Assembly: GCF_030273445.1 (NCBI RefSeq)
Contig: NZ_CP120678.1
Coordinates: forward strand, 2,457,501-2,521,500
Direction: 5' to 3'
Length of the DNA: 64,000 bases
Origin: Selenobaculum gibii
GTDB taxonomy: Bacteria; Bacillota; Negativicutes; ICN-92133
A program made the position numbers and the translations under genes. Under the pieces are notes generated by a model, which was not told the DNA's origin, ran no database searches, and saw nothing but the letters and a program-made list of their open reading frames with translations. Below are positions 56,411-64,000 of this stretch, piece by piece; positions within the stretch are counted from its first letter, which is position 1, and the number at the start of each line of letters is the position of its first letter.

Positions 56411-58570
56411 CTACTCTTTCGTTAACCCGTATTTTTTTGCTTTTGTTGCAACTGTCTTATGTGTTAATTTCAACATTTTTCCTGCAGCATTAAAACTTCC
56501 ACATTTTTTTAATGCATTGCTGATAATTTGTTTTTCATACTCTTCCCAAGGCAACACTATATTATCATCAAATGCACCTCGTCTAGTCGCCTCAATTCTT
56601 TTGACCTCTCTAACTACTGTTTCACCTCGAATATAGGAAGGCAGATGCTCTAGTGAAATATATTCTACATCCATCAAAGTAATCACTCGTTCCATGATAT
56701 TTTCCAACTCCCGGACATTCCCCGGCCAACGATAATCAACTAAAACATCTAGAGCCTCCGTCGTGATTCCTTTTATTGGTTTATGCATCTCATTGCTGAT
56801 TTTTCCAATAAAATGTTCAATTAATAAAGGGATATCCTGTGCTCGTTCTCTAAGTGGTGGTAAAAAAAGTGGAATTACATTCAAACGATAATATAAATCA
56901 TCGCGAAATGTTTCCTTCTCCAACATTTCTTCTAAATTTCGATTCGTAGCGGCAATAATTCGCACATTCACTTTAACCGACGTTTCGCCACCAACACGAT
57001 AAAACTCGCGTTGCTGCAAAGCCCTTAACAGCTTTACTTGCATATTCCTGTCCATATCGCCAATTTCATCAAGAAAAATTGTACCGTTGTTCGCTAATTC
57101 AAACTTTCCAAGTTTCCGTTTCGTTGCACCGGTAAACGCACCTTTTTCGTGACCAAACAATTCGCTTTCAAGTAACGCAGATGGAATTGCTCCACAATTT
57201 ACACGAATAAATGGACCTTGCGCTCTACTGCTTGCATAATGAATCCCCTCGGCAATCAATTCTTTCCCCGTACCACTTTCGCCTCGAATCAATACCGTAG
57301 CACTACTTTTTGCAGCTTTTACCGCCATTGCCAATACATCAACAACTTTACCACTCGAACCGATATAATGAGCAAACGCTTTGTTATTTTTTTTCGTACG
57401 CAAAAGTTCCTGTTCCAAATACTCCGCTTTCGCAGAAACTTTCATTAGTTTCTCCATTAACTCTTGCACTTCCGTAATTTTTTTCACAACAGATACGACG
57501 CCAGCAATCTCGCCATCGACCATAATCGGATTTGTATTCGCTACGACAGTAACACCATTTTTCTTTTTTACAATACTGCCCATTTGCTGTTTTCCTGTCT
57601 TTAGAACTGTATTTCTTACACCATTTGGCGATATTTCCCGAATATTTTTCCCAATTAATTCAGCACTTTTTCGATCCACAATTTTCAAATACGCGGGATT
57701 CGCATAAATAATCTCGCCAACTTTATTTAATACGCAGATACCATCTTGCACAGTTTCCAAAATAAGTTGTAATCTTTCTTGCATTTCTTTAACTTCATAA
57801 AATTCCCACGTAACTTTTTCAAGCGCCGATACGTCTTCAAAAATTGCCGTTGTTCCGCGGACCTCTCCATCAATAATTATCGGCGTACGATTCGTTAACG
57901 TCATTGCACCATTAATCGCTTGTCTAGATGCGATTTCACCTAACCCAGTCTGATTGACAATATGCATTCTCGTATTTGGTACGACATCATAAACTCTCTT
58001 TCCGATTGCTTTAGTCGCGGGGATACCAATAAGACGCTCTGCTGCTGGGTTGCAAACAGTTATAATATCTTCTTGATTAGTTACAATTAAACCATTCGCC
58101 ATACTAGAGAAAATCTGTTCTGCCGTAAATGCATTTTCGTGTAAAAGTTGGTCAACCTCTTTTAACGCCGAAGAATTTCCTAAATTAAAATCTCCTTCAA
58201 GAAAAGTAACCATCTCTTCAACTGCTGAGAATTGTTTATCGTCATCTGTAGAAACCCAAATAGAATCTCCACAGCCAATCTTTAATGCAACCAAAGACAT
58301 TAAGGTTCGAATCTCAATTCGCTCACTATCCTTACTGCGAATATATAACTTGCATTGACGTGATTGATATATTTCATGTGATTTTTGCACAATCATTGCA
58401 GCAACCCTTGTATGCAGCCCACTCTCGTGATAAACTACCGCTTGTTTTTCAAACAAAACTCCCGCCTCACTTCCTGCACAGATTATAACGCCATTGTTCA
58501 AGATCTTCCGTAAGAAAATCTTATTTTGAGTTATATTCTCATTATACTTTATCTCATCATTTTCGACCAT
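56411..58570 (-). CDS. HPr-domain, PAS and sigma-54 activator for dihydroxyacetone metabolism (DhaR-like)
   Basis: About 719 residues. Residues ~42-128 resemble HPr: YHESGLHTRVAAMIVQK keeps the phospho-His (His53) and Arg55, and the Ser46 position is Thr. Two PAS-type domains (~150-255 and ~265-380) follow. The AAA+ domain has GESGTGKELI, the sigma-54 loop GAFTGA, GTIFLDEIGD and YRWPGNVRELENIMERV. A Fis-type HTH ends the protein (NAAGKMLKLTHKTVATKAKK). It lies upstream of dhaK, which has a sigma-54 promoter, so it is the likely activator. The HPr module suggests control by EI-phosphate. ATG 58570 is chosen over GTG 58576. Confidence 0.9.
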   Translation of the reverse strand: MVENDEIKYNENITQNKIFLRKILNNGVIICAGSEAGVLFEKQAVVYHESGLHTRVAAMIVQKSHEIYQSRQCKLYIRSKDSERIEIRTLMSLVALKIGCGDSIWVSTDDDKQFSAVEEMVTFLEGDFNLGNSSALKEVDQLLHENAFTAEQIFSSMANGLIVTNQEDIITVCNPAAERLIGIPATKAIGKRVYDVVPNTRMHIVNQTGLGEIASRQAINGAMTLTNRTPIIIDGEVRGTTAIFEDVSALEKVTWEFYEVKEMQERLQLILETVQDGICVLNKVGEIIYANPAYLKIVDRKSAELIGKNIREISPNGVRNTVLKTGKQQMGSIVKKKNGVTVVANTNPIMVDGEIAGVVSVVKKITEVQELMEKLMKVSAKAEYLEQELLRTKKNNKAFAHYIGSSGKVVDVLAMAVKAAKSSATVLIRGESGTGKELIAEGIHYASSRAQGPFIRVNCGAIPSALLESELFGHEKGAFTGATKRKLGKFELANNGTIFLDEIGDMDRNMQVKLLRALQQREFYRVGGETSVKVNVRIIAATNRNLEEMLEKETFRDDLYYRLNVIPLFLPPLRERAQDIPLLIEHFIGKISNEMHKPIKGITTEALDVLVDYRWPGNVRELENIMERVITLMDVEYISLEHLPSYIRGETVVREVKRIEATRRGAFDDNIVLPWEEYEKQIISNALKKCGSFNAAGKMLKLTHKTVATKAKKYGLTKE

Positions 58571-58643
58571 CCCCACCTAAAAATTAGAAATTGATACAGG
58601 TTTTTCGTTAAAATTGTCGAATTATTTTCTTTATATAAAGTAG

Positions 58644-58759
58644 GCTTGATCCAGGTGGAGTTTTACTCCACCTGGGTTCTAGTCACCCTTATCCAGAGAC
58701 TTAACTGCTTTTTTAACTCCCATAATTAGAAATCTTAGCGCAGGTTAGTCATCGGATAA
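58644..58759 (+). repeat. Structured intergenic repeat, full copy 2
   Basis: A perfect hairpin (CCAGGTGGAGT, loop TTT, 58651-58675), the linker TTCTAGTCACCCTTATCCAG, then a second stem (GACTTAACTGC / GCAGGTTAGTC) enclosed by TTATCC / GGATAA. The layout and linker match copy 1 at 19372, while stem bases differ but still pair. Confidence 0.75.
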
Positions 58760-58805
58760 AGTATCGAACAAAAATTTATTCATATAAAAAGTAGGAGGAT
58801 TTTAC

Positions 58806-59576
58806 ATGAAAAAAAGTATAAATATTCTAGGTTTACCTATCATAAGTATTATAGAATGTAGTGAACTTGGCACAAGTAAAGGTCTAATGATTGATGCGAA
58901 TAAAGGAATTGTTGCAGGTATTCTCATTGAAGACGACGAGTGGTTTCGCGGAGCTAAAATCTTACCATTTGATGCAATTACAGCAATCGGCAACGATGCA
59001 ATTACCATTATGAATGATACGGACATTATTCCATTAACGGAAGGTGCAGATTATGAACCACTATTAGTAGAAAATATAAAAATAATCGGTACAAAGGTCA
59101 TTACAAAAACAGGCCGCCTTTACGGAAAAGTAACGGAAATTATGATTGATGACGCCGGTAAAATTGCAGAATGCGAAATTATGAATAGTCACAACGTAGT
59201 TGTCACCTTAGCTGCTGATAAAATTTCTACGTATGGCAAACATGTTACAATTATTGAAAACGTAGAAATTGAGCCAATTGCGCCAGAACCGATTAAGCCC
59301 ACACCGCTTGCACAGCAAAGCAAAATTTTAAAATCGAATCAAATTGATCCAGCCCCAATCCATCCACCATTAATGAAAGCAACTTCCTTTATTAAACCAA
59401 ATCATATGTCAGATGACGAATACAAAAAGACTTTGCTTGGACACCGCGCAAAGTTTCGCTTAACAACGGATAGTGGTGTTGTCATTATTGAAGCTGGCGG
59501 CGAAGTTACGCAAGAAGTTCTACAAAAAGCTACTTTATCAAAAAAAATTCCTGAACTCGCGTTATGCCTTCAATAA
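58806..59576 (+). CDS. PRC-barrel domain protein
   Basis: 256 residues. Two PRC-barrel-type repeats (~8-75: LGLPIISIIECSELGTSKGL, and ~88-155: GTKVITKTGRLYGKVTEIMID) are followed by a proline/lysine-rich linker and a C-terminal ~60-residue segment. No membrane segment. PRC-barrel proteins act in RNA processing or as bacterial accessory proteins; the role here is unknown. AGGAGG lies 7 nt before the ATG. Confidence 0.82.
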   Translation: MKKSINILGLPIISIIECSELGTSKGLMIDANKGIVAGILIEDDEWFRGAKILPFDAITAIGNDAITIMNDTDIIPLTEGADYEPLLVENIKIIGTKVITKTGRLYGKVTEIMIDDAGKIAECEIMNSHNVVVTLAADKISTYGKHVTIIENVEIEPIAPEPIKPTPLAQQSKILKSNQIDPAPIHPPLMKATSFIKPNHMSDDEYKKTLLGHRAKFRLTTDSGVVIIEAGGEVTQEVLQKATLSKKIPELALCLQ

Positions 59577-59587
59577 CCCCACCTTAA

Positions 59588-59645
59588 TGCAGGGGGATTT
59601 TAACTCCATTTGCATTTTAAGATGACTAGCATCCCTTACTTCAGA
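59588..59645 (+). repeat. Degenerate copy of the structured repeat
   Basis: TGCAGGGGGATTTTAACTCC, ATTTGCA, then CTAGCATCCCTTACTTCAG recall the first hairpin and linker of the full repeats, without the second stem. It runs into the ribosome site of the VanW-family gene. Confidence 0.4.
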
Positions 59646-59659
59646 AAAGAGGAAATCTC

Positions 59660-61027
59660 ATTAAAAAGTTAATTTTTAACCAAAAGGCCTTAGTAGCTCT
59701 ACTTTTTCTCTGTATGGCTATTCTCTTTACTTTAACGATTTTATTTACTACCGGACTTGCATTGTTAAATTCCAATCGCATATTTTTTGGAGTTTCCACT
59801 CCTCTCGTACATGTTAGCAGCTTGACAACCACTGAAGCAGAGGCAAATTTACAAACCTACTTTCAAGAAAAAATCGTTCCTGCACCAGTGATAAAAATAG
59901 ATTGCAACAATAAAAGCTGGTCAATCACTGCTGACCAAATTGATTTAGAACTGGATAGTGCAGCTACGGCTCAAAAAGCTTTTTCCATCGGGCGAAATCC
60001 CAACATTTTTAAGCGAATTTATGAGCAAATTCAATGTTTTTCTTCTGGAATTATTATAGAACCGGAATTTCGCTGTAATAAAACAAAACTCACAGCAGTC
60101 CTAAAAAAAGTACATGCGCAATCTGGACAAGATACGGAAGATGCATATTGTCAATTAGACGGCGAAAAAGTCACGATTATCCCTGAAAAAATTGGACAAA
60201 AACCTAATTTTGATAAATTGATGAACGATTGTAGCCTCGATGCATTAAAAAAACAATTACCCCTAATCGTTCATCTCGATGTAGAAATCTCTTCCCCTCA
60301 GGTCACCGCTGATGCATTAAAGCAAATTGATACTTTACTTACAGAGTACTCTTCACAATTTAATGCAGAAAATGAAAATCGTTCTGAAAATATTCGTATT
60401 GCAGCTAAAAGCATTGATAAGCATTGCATTGTGTCCGGCGAAATCTTTTCTTTTAATGAACATGTCGGGTTACGTGTTGCAGAGGCTGGATTTAAAGAAG
60501 CGCCTGTCCTTATTAACGGCAAAAGCGTTCCCGATATCGGTGGCGGCGTTTGTCAAGTAAGCAGCACACTTTATAATGCGATATTGCTTGCCGACTTAAA
60601 ACCTATGAATCGGACTCCGCACTTTCACCCTCTAGGCTATGTACCTTTTGGACTAGATGCCACCGTTGCCGATAATTTGATTGATTTCACCTTTCAAAAT
60701 ACATTACCAAATAGTATTTATCTTCTAACAAAAGTTGCGAACAATACCTTAACAATTTATATACTCGGTAATCATCAAAGCCTTTCAAAAGAAACGATTA
60801 GCCTTGCTTCTTCTATTGATAAAGTCATCCCTCCAGCAGTCGTTGAACAAACAGACCCTTCCTTATCGAAAGGAGCAAGATTTATTGCAGATCCCGGGCA
60901 AGAAGGCTATGTTGTATCCTCTTACCGCATAAAAAGCTATCAAGGACAAGAAGTGAGCCGTGAACTCCTCTATGTCGATACCTACTCCGCAGAAGATAAA
61001 ATTATCCGAATCGGCACTGGAAAATAA
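59660..61027 (+). CDS. VanW-family protein with G5-like C-terminus, probable AUU start
   Basis: About 455 residues. A membrane anchor (residues ~8-36) is followed by a PG-binding-4-like segment (~45-200), the VanW domain (~205-360; SFNEHVGLRVAEAGFKEAPV, PDIGGGVCQVSSTLYNAIL) and a G5-like tail (VSSYRIKSYQGQEVSRELLY). The ATG at 59714 has no ribosome site and cuts the anchor. The ATT at 59660 has GAGG 7 nt before it and gives KKLIFNQKALVALLFLC, a normal anchor start, so a non-standard start is inferred. Cell-envelope role likely; function unknown. Confidence 0.85.
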   Translation: MKKLIFNQKALVALLFLCMAILFTLTILFTTGLALLNSNRIFFGVSTPLVHVSSLTTTEAEANLQTYFQEKIVPAPVIKIDCNNKSWSITADQIDLELDSAATAQKAFSIGRNPNIFKRIYEQIQCFSSGIIIEPEFRCNKTKLTAVLKKVHAQSGQDTEDAYCQLDGEKVTIIPEKIGQKPNFDKLMNDCSLDALKKQLPLIVHLDVEISSPQVTADALKQIDTLLTEYSSQFNAENENRSENIRIAAKSIDKHCIVSGEIFSFNEHVGLRVAEAGFKEAPVLINGKSVPDIGGGVCQVSSTLYNAILLADLKPMNRTPHFHPLGYVPFGLDATVADNLIDFTFQNTLPNSIYLLTKVANNTLTIYILGNHQSLSKETISLASSIDKVIPPAVVEQTDPSLSKGARFIADPGQEGYVVSSYRIKSYQGQEVSRELLYVDTYSAEDKIIRIGTGK

Positions 61028-61168
61028 ATTTAACGTATTAAAGCAAAAAATTTGTAAAATTTCTGTTACGAAACAGAAATTAACAATTTACACTTGACGA
61101 AAAATTATATATAATATCATTATAAGTAAGATTATAGGATATGATTATCCGAGATTTGTTGATAATCA
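61028..61168. promoter_or_regulatory. Leader region of the 61237 gene
   Basis: AT-rich. TTGACG at 61094-61099 and TATAAT-like boxes around 61110-61122 do not have ideal spacing. GATTATC/GATAATC (61143-61149 and 61161-61167) can form a hairpin just before the terminator listed next. No known riboswitch class recognised. Confidence 0.4.
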
Positions 61169-61210
61169 CGCAGTAACGCCATTTATTAATGGGTCAGTCT
61201 GCGTTTTTTT
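61169..61210 (+). terminator. Terminator or attenuator ahead of the 61237 gene
   Basis: CGCAG / CTGCG with an inner CCATT/AATGG helix and TTTTTTT. It follows no CDS for 140 bp, so it may end a short leader RNA or attenuate the next gene. Confidence 0.55.
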
Positions 61211-61236
61211 ATTGTTAAAGAAAAGGAGTCTTCGGC

Positions 61237-61476
61237 GTGAAAAGAGCTGTTATTGATGAAATTGCGAATCCAGAATTACGTTTTGTTTGCAAGTATATCG
61301 AAGAGGAAATTTTCGAACGTGGTTTTACGAACAACATCATCGAAATAGACTTTGAGAATATTTGCGAATGCGACAAAATAAAAAAAGCTTGTGAAATCCT
61401 TGGCTATAAACAAAAAATTGGCGCTAGCTATATGAAGCGATTACTGTCTACACATCGCTATCATCTAAAATGCTAA
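61237..61476 (+). CDS. Hypothetical protein (79 aa)
   Basis: GTG start with AAAGGAG upstream. MKRAVIDEIANPELRFVCKY and NIIEIDFENICECDKIKKAC suggest a small mixed alpha/beta fold; ILGYKQKIGASYMKRLLSTH is basic. No known motif or membrane segment. It lies behind a leader with a terminator and before a converging RND gene. I do not recognise it. The good ribosome site supports a real gene. Confidence 0.6.
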   Translation: MKRAVIDEIANPELRFVCKYIEEEIFERGFTNNIIEIDFENICECDKIKKACEILGYKQKIGASYMKRLLSTHRYHLKC

Positions 61477-61507
61477 GTAAATCTTATACATAGAGTTCTT
61501 TTATATG

Positions 61508-61543
61508 AAAAAAGTTCACTTCATTTCGGAAGTGAACTTTTTT
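61508..61543. terminator. Bidirectional terminator
   Basis: AAAAAAGTTCACTTC pairs with GAAGTGAACTTTTTT between converging genes. Confidence 0.85.
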
Positions 61544-61546
61544 ATT

Positions 61547-64000
61547 TTATTCATTTTCTTCTTTTACTTTAAACCACGCCGCATACATCGTTGGCAATAC
61601 CAAGAGGGTAAGTACAGTTGCACAGAATAACCCCCCTGCAATCGCAACTGCCATCGGGCCCCAGAAATTACTGCGCATCAATGGAATCATGCCTAAAATT
61701 GCCGCTGCTGCGGTCAGCATAATCGGTCTAAACCGCAAAATTGCCGAATCAATAATTGCATGCCATGGATCTTCACCATCAGCAATATGCTTTTCAATTT
61801 GATCAATTAGAATAACGGAATTTCGAATAATCATTCCACTTAACGCTAACACCCCAAGTTCTGCAACAAAGCCCATAGACTGATTGGTAATGAGCATACT
61901 TGTCGCAACTCCAATAATCCCAAGCGGTGCCGTCATTAACGTAATAAACATCAGCGACATCCGTTTCAACTGGAACATCAATAGAGTAATAATTACAATA
62001 ATCATTGCCGGAATTGGCACCATCATAAATTCAATAGATTTATCGCTACTTTCTAACGCACCTGCTGACTCAATTGTATACCCCGGTGGCAGATTATCTT
62101 GAAGCCCTTTTATTTTTTGTAAAATTTCATTCGCAACGTCATTTCCTGTTACGCCATCGATAATATTTGCTCCAAGTGTAATTGCCGGTTTCAAATCACG
62201 CCTTGCAATTTTTCCATCTTCTGCTGAATAGCTGACTTTTGCAATTTGTTCTAATGGAACATAACGGTTTCCAATATAAATCGGCATATCTTTAATTTTT
62301 GATAAATCTCCACGTGCATCGCTACTCATTCTAAAAACGATATCCACTGTTTTGTCGCCTTCGTAATATTCAGCTATCGCTGCACCTGACAATTGCGTTT
62401 GCAAGCTAAGTGAAAAAGTTTTTGCATCAATACCCAAATTTCTTAATTTATCTTGATCTAAATCAAGATGCATAACTTTGCTCTTTTCTTTCCAATTAAA
62501 CTTTACTTCTTTTACTTTATCATTTGTAACCATAATATTAGAAACTTCATCGGCTATTTCACGAACTTTTTCGTGTTCATATCCACTAACTCTAAACATT
62601 ACTGGATACTCCGCTGGTGGTCCAGTTTGAATCAACCGAATATTCCCAATGACATTTGAAAACTCCTCTGAAAATGATTGTTGGAACTTTGCAATAAGCT
62701 TTTCTCTTGCTTCATTGTCTTTCGCAACAACGATAAATTGTGCAAAATTCGTCGCCGGCAATTCCGGTGTCATTGTTAGAACAAATCGTGGAGATCCCTC
62801 ACCTGCATAATAACTATAATTTTCAATGCCATCCAATCCGTCAAGCATCGCAGCAAAACGATTTGCTGTCATATCCGTAGCTTTCATTGACGCCCCCTCT
62901 GGCAAAGTCAAAGAAACGATAATCTCCGGACGCGTTGAAGGCGGGAAAAATTCTTGTTTTACAAGTTTTAATAAGCCAATCGACCCAATAAAGCAAATAA
63001 TCGTACACCCTATGACTAGTACGCGATGACGCAAACACCAAGTCAATAGATTGCGAAAGAATTTATAAAATTTACTTTGATAAGGGTCTTTATCTTCTTG
63101 ATGCACTTTTACTCGAATTAAGTAATAGCCAAATAATGGCGCTACCATAACAGAAACAATCCATGAAATAATGAGCGCAATAGAGATTACGGGGAATAGC
63201 GAAGAAGTAAATTCTGCTGACATTCCTTTAGAAAAGCCTACGGGAATAAACCCTGCACAAGTAATCAACGTTCCTGTAAGCATTGGAACAGCAGTTACCG
63301 TATAGGCATAGCAAGCTGCTTCAAATCGTTCATACCCTTGTTCTAATTTCACTGCCATCATTTCCACGGCAATAATCGCATCATCAACTAAAAGTCCCAA
63401 TGCAATAATAAGCGCCCCCAACGAAACTTTATGTAACGAAATATTAAGCATATACATTGCTAAAAATACACCAGCAATAACTAAAGGGATACAGCCAGCT
63501 ACAACAAGACCAGTACGTACTCCTAAGCTTAGAAAGCTTACAAGTAAAACGATTGCAATCGCTTCCAAAAGAGTTCTGACAAATTCGCCAATCGAATTTT
63601 TTACTACTTTCGGTTGATTCGAAACTTGATTCAACTCTAATCCAAGCGGCAAATCTTTACTAATTTGATCTACTGTTTTAGAAAGATCATCGCCCAGCTT
63701 TAGAATATTACCACCTTCTGACATCGAAAGCGCAATCCCAATTGCTGGGTGTCCGTTAAAATACATTTTGGGTTCTGCCGGCTCTACATATTTTCTTTCT
63801 ACGGTTGCAATATCCCCAAGACGAAACGTCTTGCCATTGGCACGAATCGCTAGGTTTTGAATTGCTTCAACGCTATCAAACTGACCAGTCACACGCATAT
63901 AAACATCATCGGTCTGAGTTTCCACCATCCCGGCCGGATTCATGGCATTTTGATTTTTTAAAACGGAAGCGATTAAGTCAGGTGAAATTCCAAGCTGCGC
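61547..64000 (-). CDS. RND efflux permease (AcrB/MMPL-type), partial at the window end
   Basis: At least 817 residues of a ~1000+ residue RND pump. The coding frame continues upstream past the ATG at 63943 to the edge (AQLGISPDLIASVLKNQNAM), so the N-terminus lies outside. Proton-relay acids appear in LGLLVDDAIIAVEMM, the repeat-half elements in PMLTGTLITCAGFIPVGFSK, and the C-terminal SVILIDQIEKHIADGEDPWHAI and PIMLTAAAAILGMIPL. It is expected to partner with a membrane-fusion protein (not in the window). In a Firmicute this supports a diderm envelope. Confidence 0.93.
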   Translation of the reverse strand, partial: AQLGISPDLIASVLKNQNAMNPAGMVETQTDDVYMRVTGQFDSVEAIQNLAIRANGKTFRLGDIATVERKYVEPAEPKMYFNGHPAIGIALSMSEGGNILKLGDDLSKTVDQISKDLPLGLELNQVSNQPKVVKNSIGEFVRTLLEAIAIVLLVSFLSLGVRTGLVVAGCIPLVIAGVFLAMYMLNISLHKVSLGALIIALGLLVDDAIIAVEMMAVKLEQGYERFEAACYAYTVTAVPMLTGTLITCAGFIPVGFSKGMSAEFTSSLFPVISIALIISWIVSVMVAPLFGYYLIRVKVHQEDKDPYQSKFYKFFRNLLTWCLRHRVLVIGCTIICFIGSIGLLKLVKQEFFPPSTRPEIIVSLTLPEGASMKATDMTANRFAAMLDGLDGIENYSYYAGEGSPRFVLTMTPELPATNFAQFIVVAKDNEAREKLIAKFQQSFSEEFSNVIGNIRLIQTGPPAEYPVMFRVSGYEHEKVREIADEVSNIMVTNDKVKEVKFNWKEKSKVMHLDLDQDKLRNLGIDAKTFSLSLQTQLSGAAIAEYYEGDKTVDIVFRMSSDARGDLSKIKDMPIYIGNRYVPLEQIAKVSYSAEDGKIARRDLKPAITLGANIIDGVTGNDVANEILQKIKGLQDNLPPGYTIESAGALESSDKSIEFMMVPIPAMIIVIITLLMFQLKRMSLMFITLMTAPLGIIGVATSMLITNQSMGFVAELGVLALSGMIIRNSVILIDQIEKHIADGEDPWHAIIDSAILRFRPIMLTAAAAILGMIPLMRSNFWGPMAVAIAGGLFCATVLTLLVLPTMYAAWFKVKEENE

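Noticed and set aside
61130-61210. Known riboswitch in the leader of the 61237 gene
   Set aside because: Compared by eye with c-di-GMP, SAM, purine, THF, ZTP, fluoride and glycine motifs; none matched, so it is listed only as an unexplained leader.

Overview
The window reads as chromosomal DNA of a spore-forming, AT-rich, anaerobic diderm Firmicute of the Negativicutes type (Sporomusa / Pelosinus / Anaerosinus-like). This is inference from gene content. Sporulation genes (an alpha/beta SASP, CotJA/B/C, a Spo0E-like peptide, a YjcZ-like micro-protein) sit beside an RND efflux permease expected in a two-membrane cell. Anaerobic enzymes (2-oxoacid:ferredoxin oxidoreductase, the HydE maturase of [FeFe]-hydrogenase) and sigma-54 control fit the same group. 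No intact prophage, insertion sequence or CRISPR array was seen.

Layout. 0-10 kb: serS with a near-consensus promoter, a YkvI-type membrane protein, alr, spo0E-like and SASP genes, a class B penicillin-binding protein, an Lrp/AsnC regulator, a soluble Rossmann-MCP fusion and a polysaccharide deacetylase. 10-18 kb: complete kdpABC-kdpDE potassium system. 18-25 kb: M18 aminopeptidase, cotJABC, FtsW/SpoVE-type protein, beta-propeller, DUF2935 protein, trmB. 25-31 kb: sigma-54-type activator lacking GAFTGA, mgsA, a glycerol kinase remnant, hydE, SAM riboswitch-metA, TrhA/hemolysin III. 31-37 kb: YjcZ-like peptide, DUF2157 protein, a c-di-GMP-I riboswitch ahead of a diguanylate cyclase, tRNA-Thr(CGT) with a possible integration scar, a phosphonoacetate-hydrolase-like enzyme. 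37-45 kb: meso-diaminopimelate dehydrogenase, brnQ, tcdA, a very unusual condensation-reductase-cNMP fusion, a dicarboxylate/amino acid symporter. 45-51 kb: tandem HD-GYP protein, ung, korDABC, a histidine-kinase-like protein lacking its phospho-acceptor His. 51-58.6 kb: PTS-type dihydroxyacetone kinase locus (dhaK, dhaL, dhaM, HPr, EI) with a sigma-54 promoter and an HPr-domain activator. 58.6-64 kb: PRC-barrel protein, VanW protein, small unknown protein, 5'-partial RND permease.

How the genes work together. Dihydroxyacetone is phosphorylated by DhaK-DhaL using phosphate passed PEP -> EI -> HPr -> DhaM, and the activator carries its own HPr-like domain that could read the same phosphate flow. 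Methylglyoxal synthase (a dihydroxyacetone-phosphate overflow valve) and a decayed glycerol kinase lie elsewhere in the window. Cyclic dinucleotides recur: a c-di-GMP riboswitch upstream of a c-di-GMP synthase, a HD-GYP protein, and a KdpD with the c-di-AMP-binding signature.

Most unusual items: the three-part condensation/reductase/cyclic-nucleotide-binding protein, a structured intergenic repeat with two full and two degenerate copies, the HPr-fused dha activator, the His-to-Asp kinase, and the Rossmann-MCP fusion. All calls come from reading the sequence; no database search was run.
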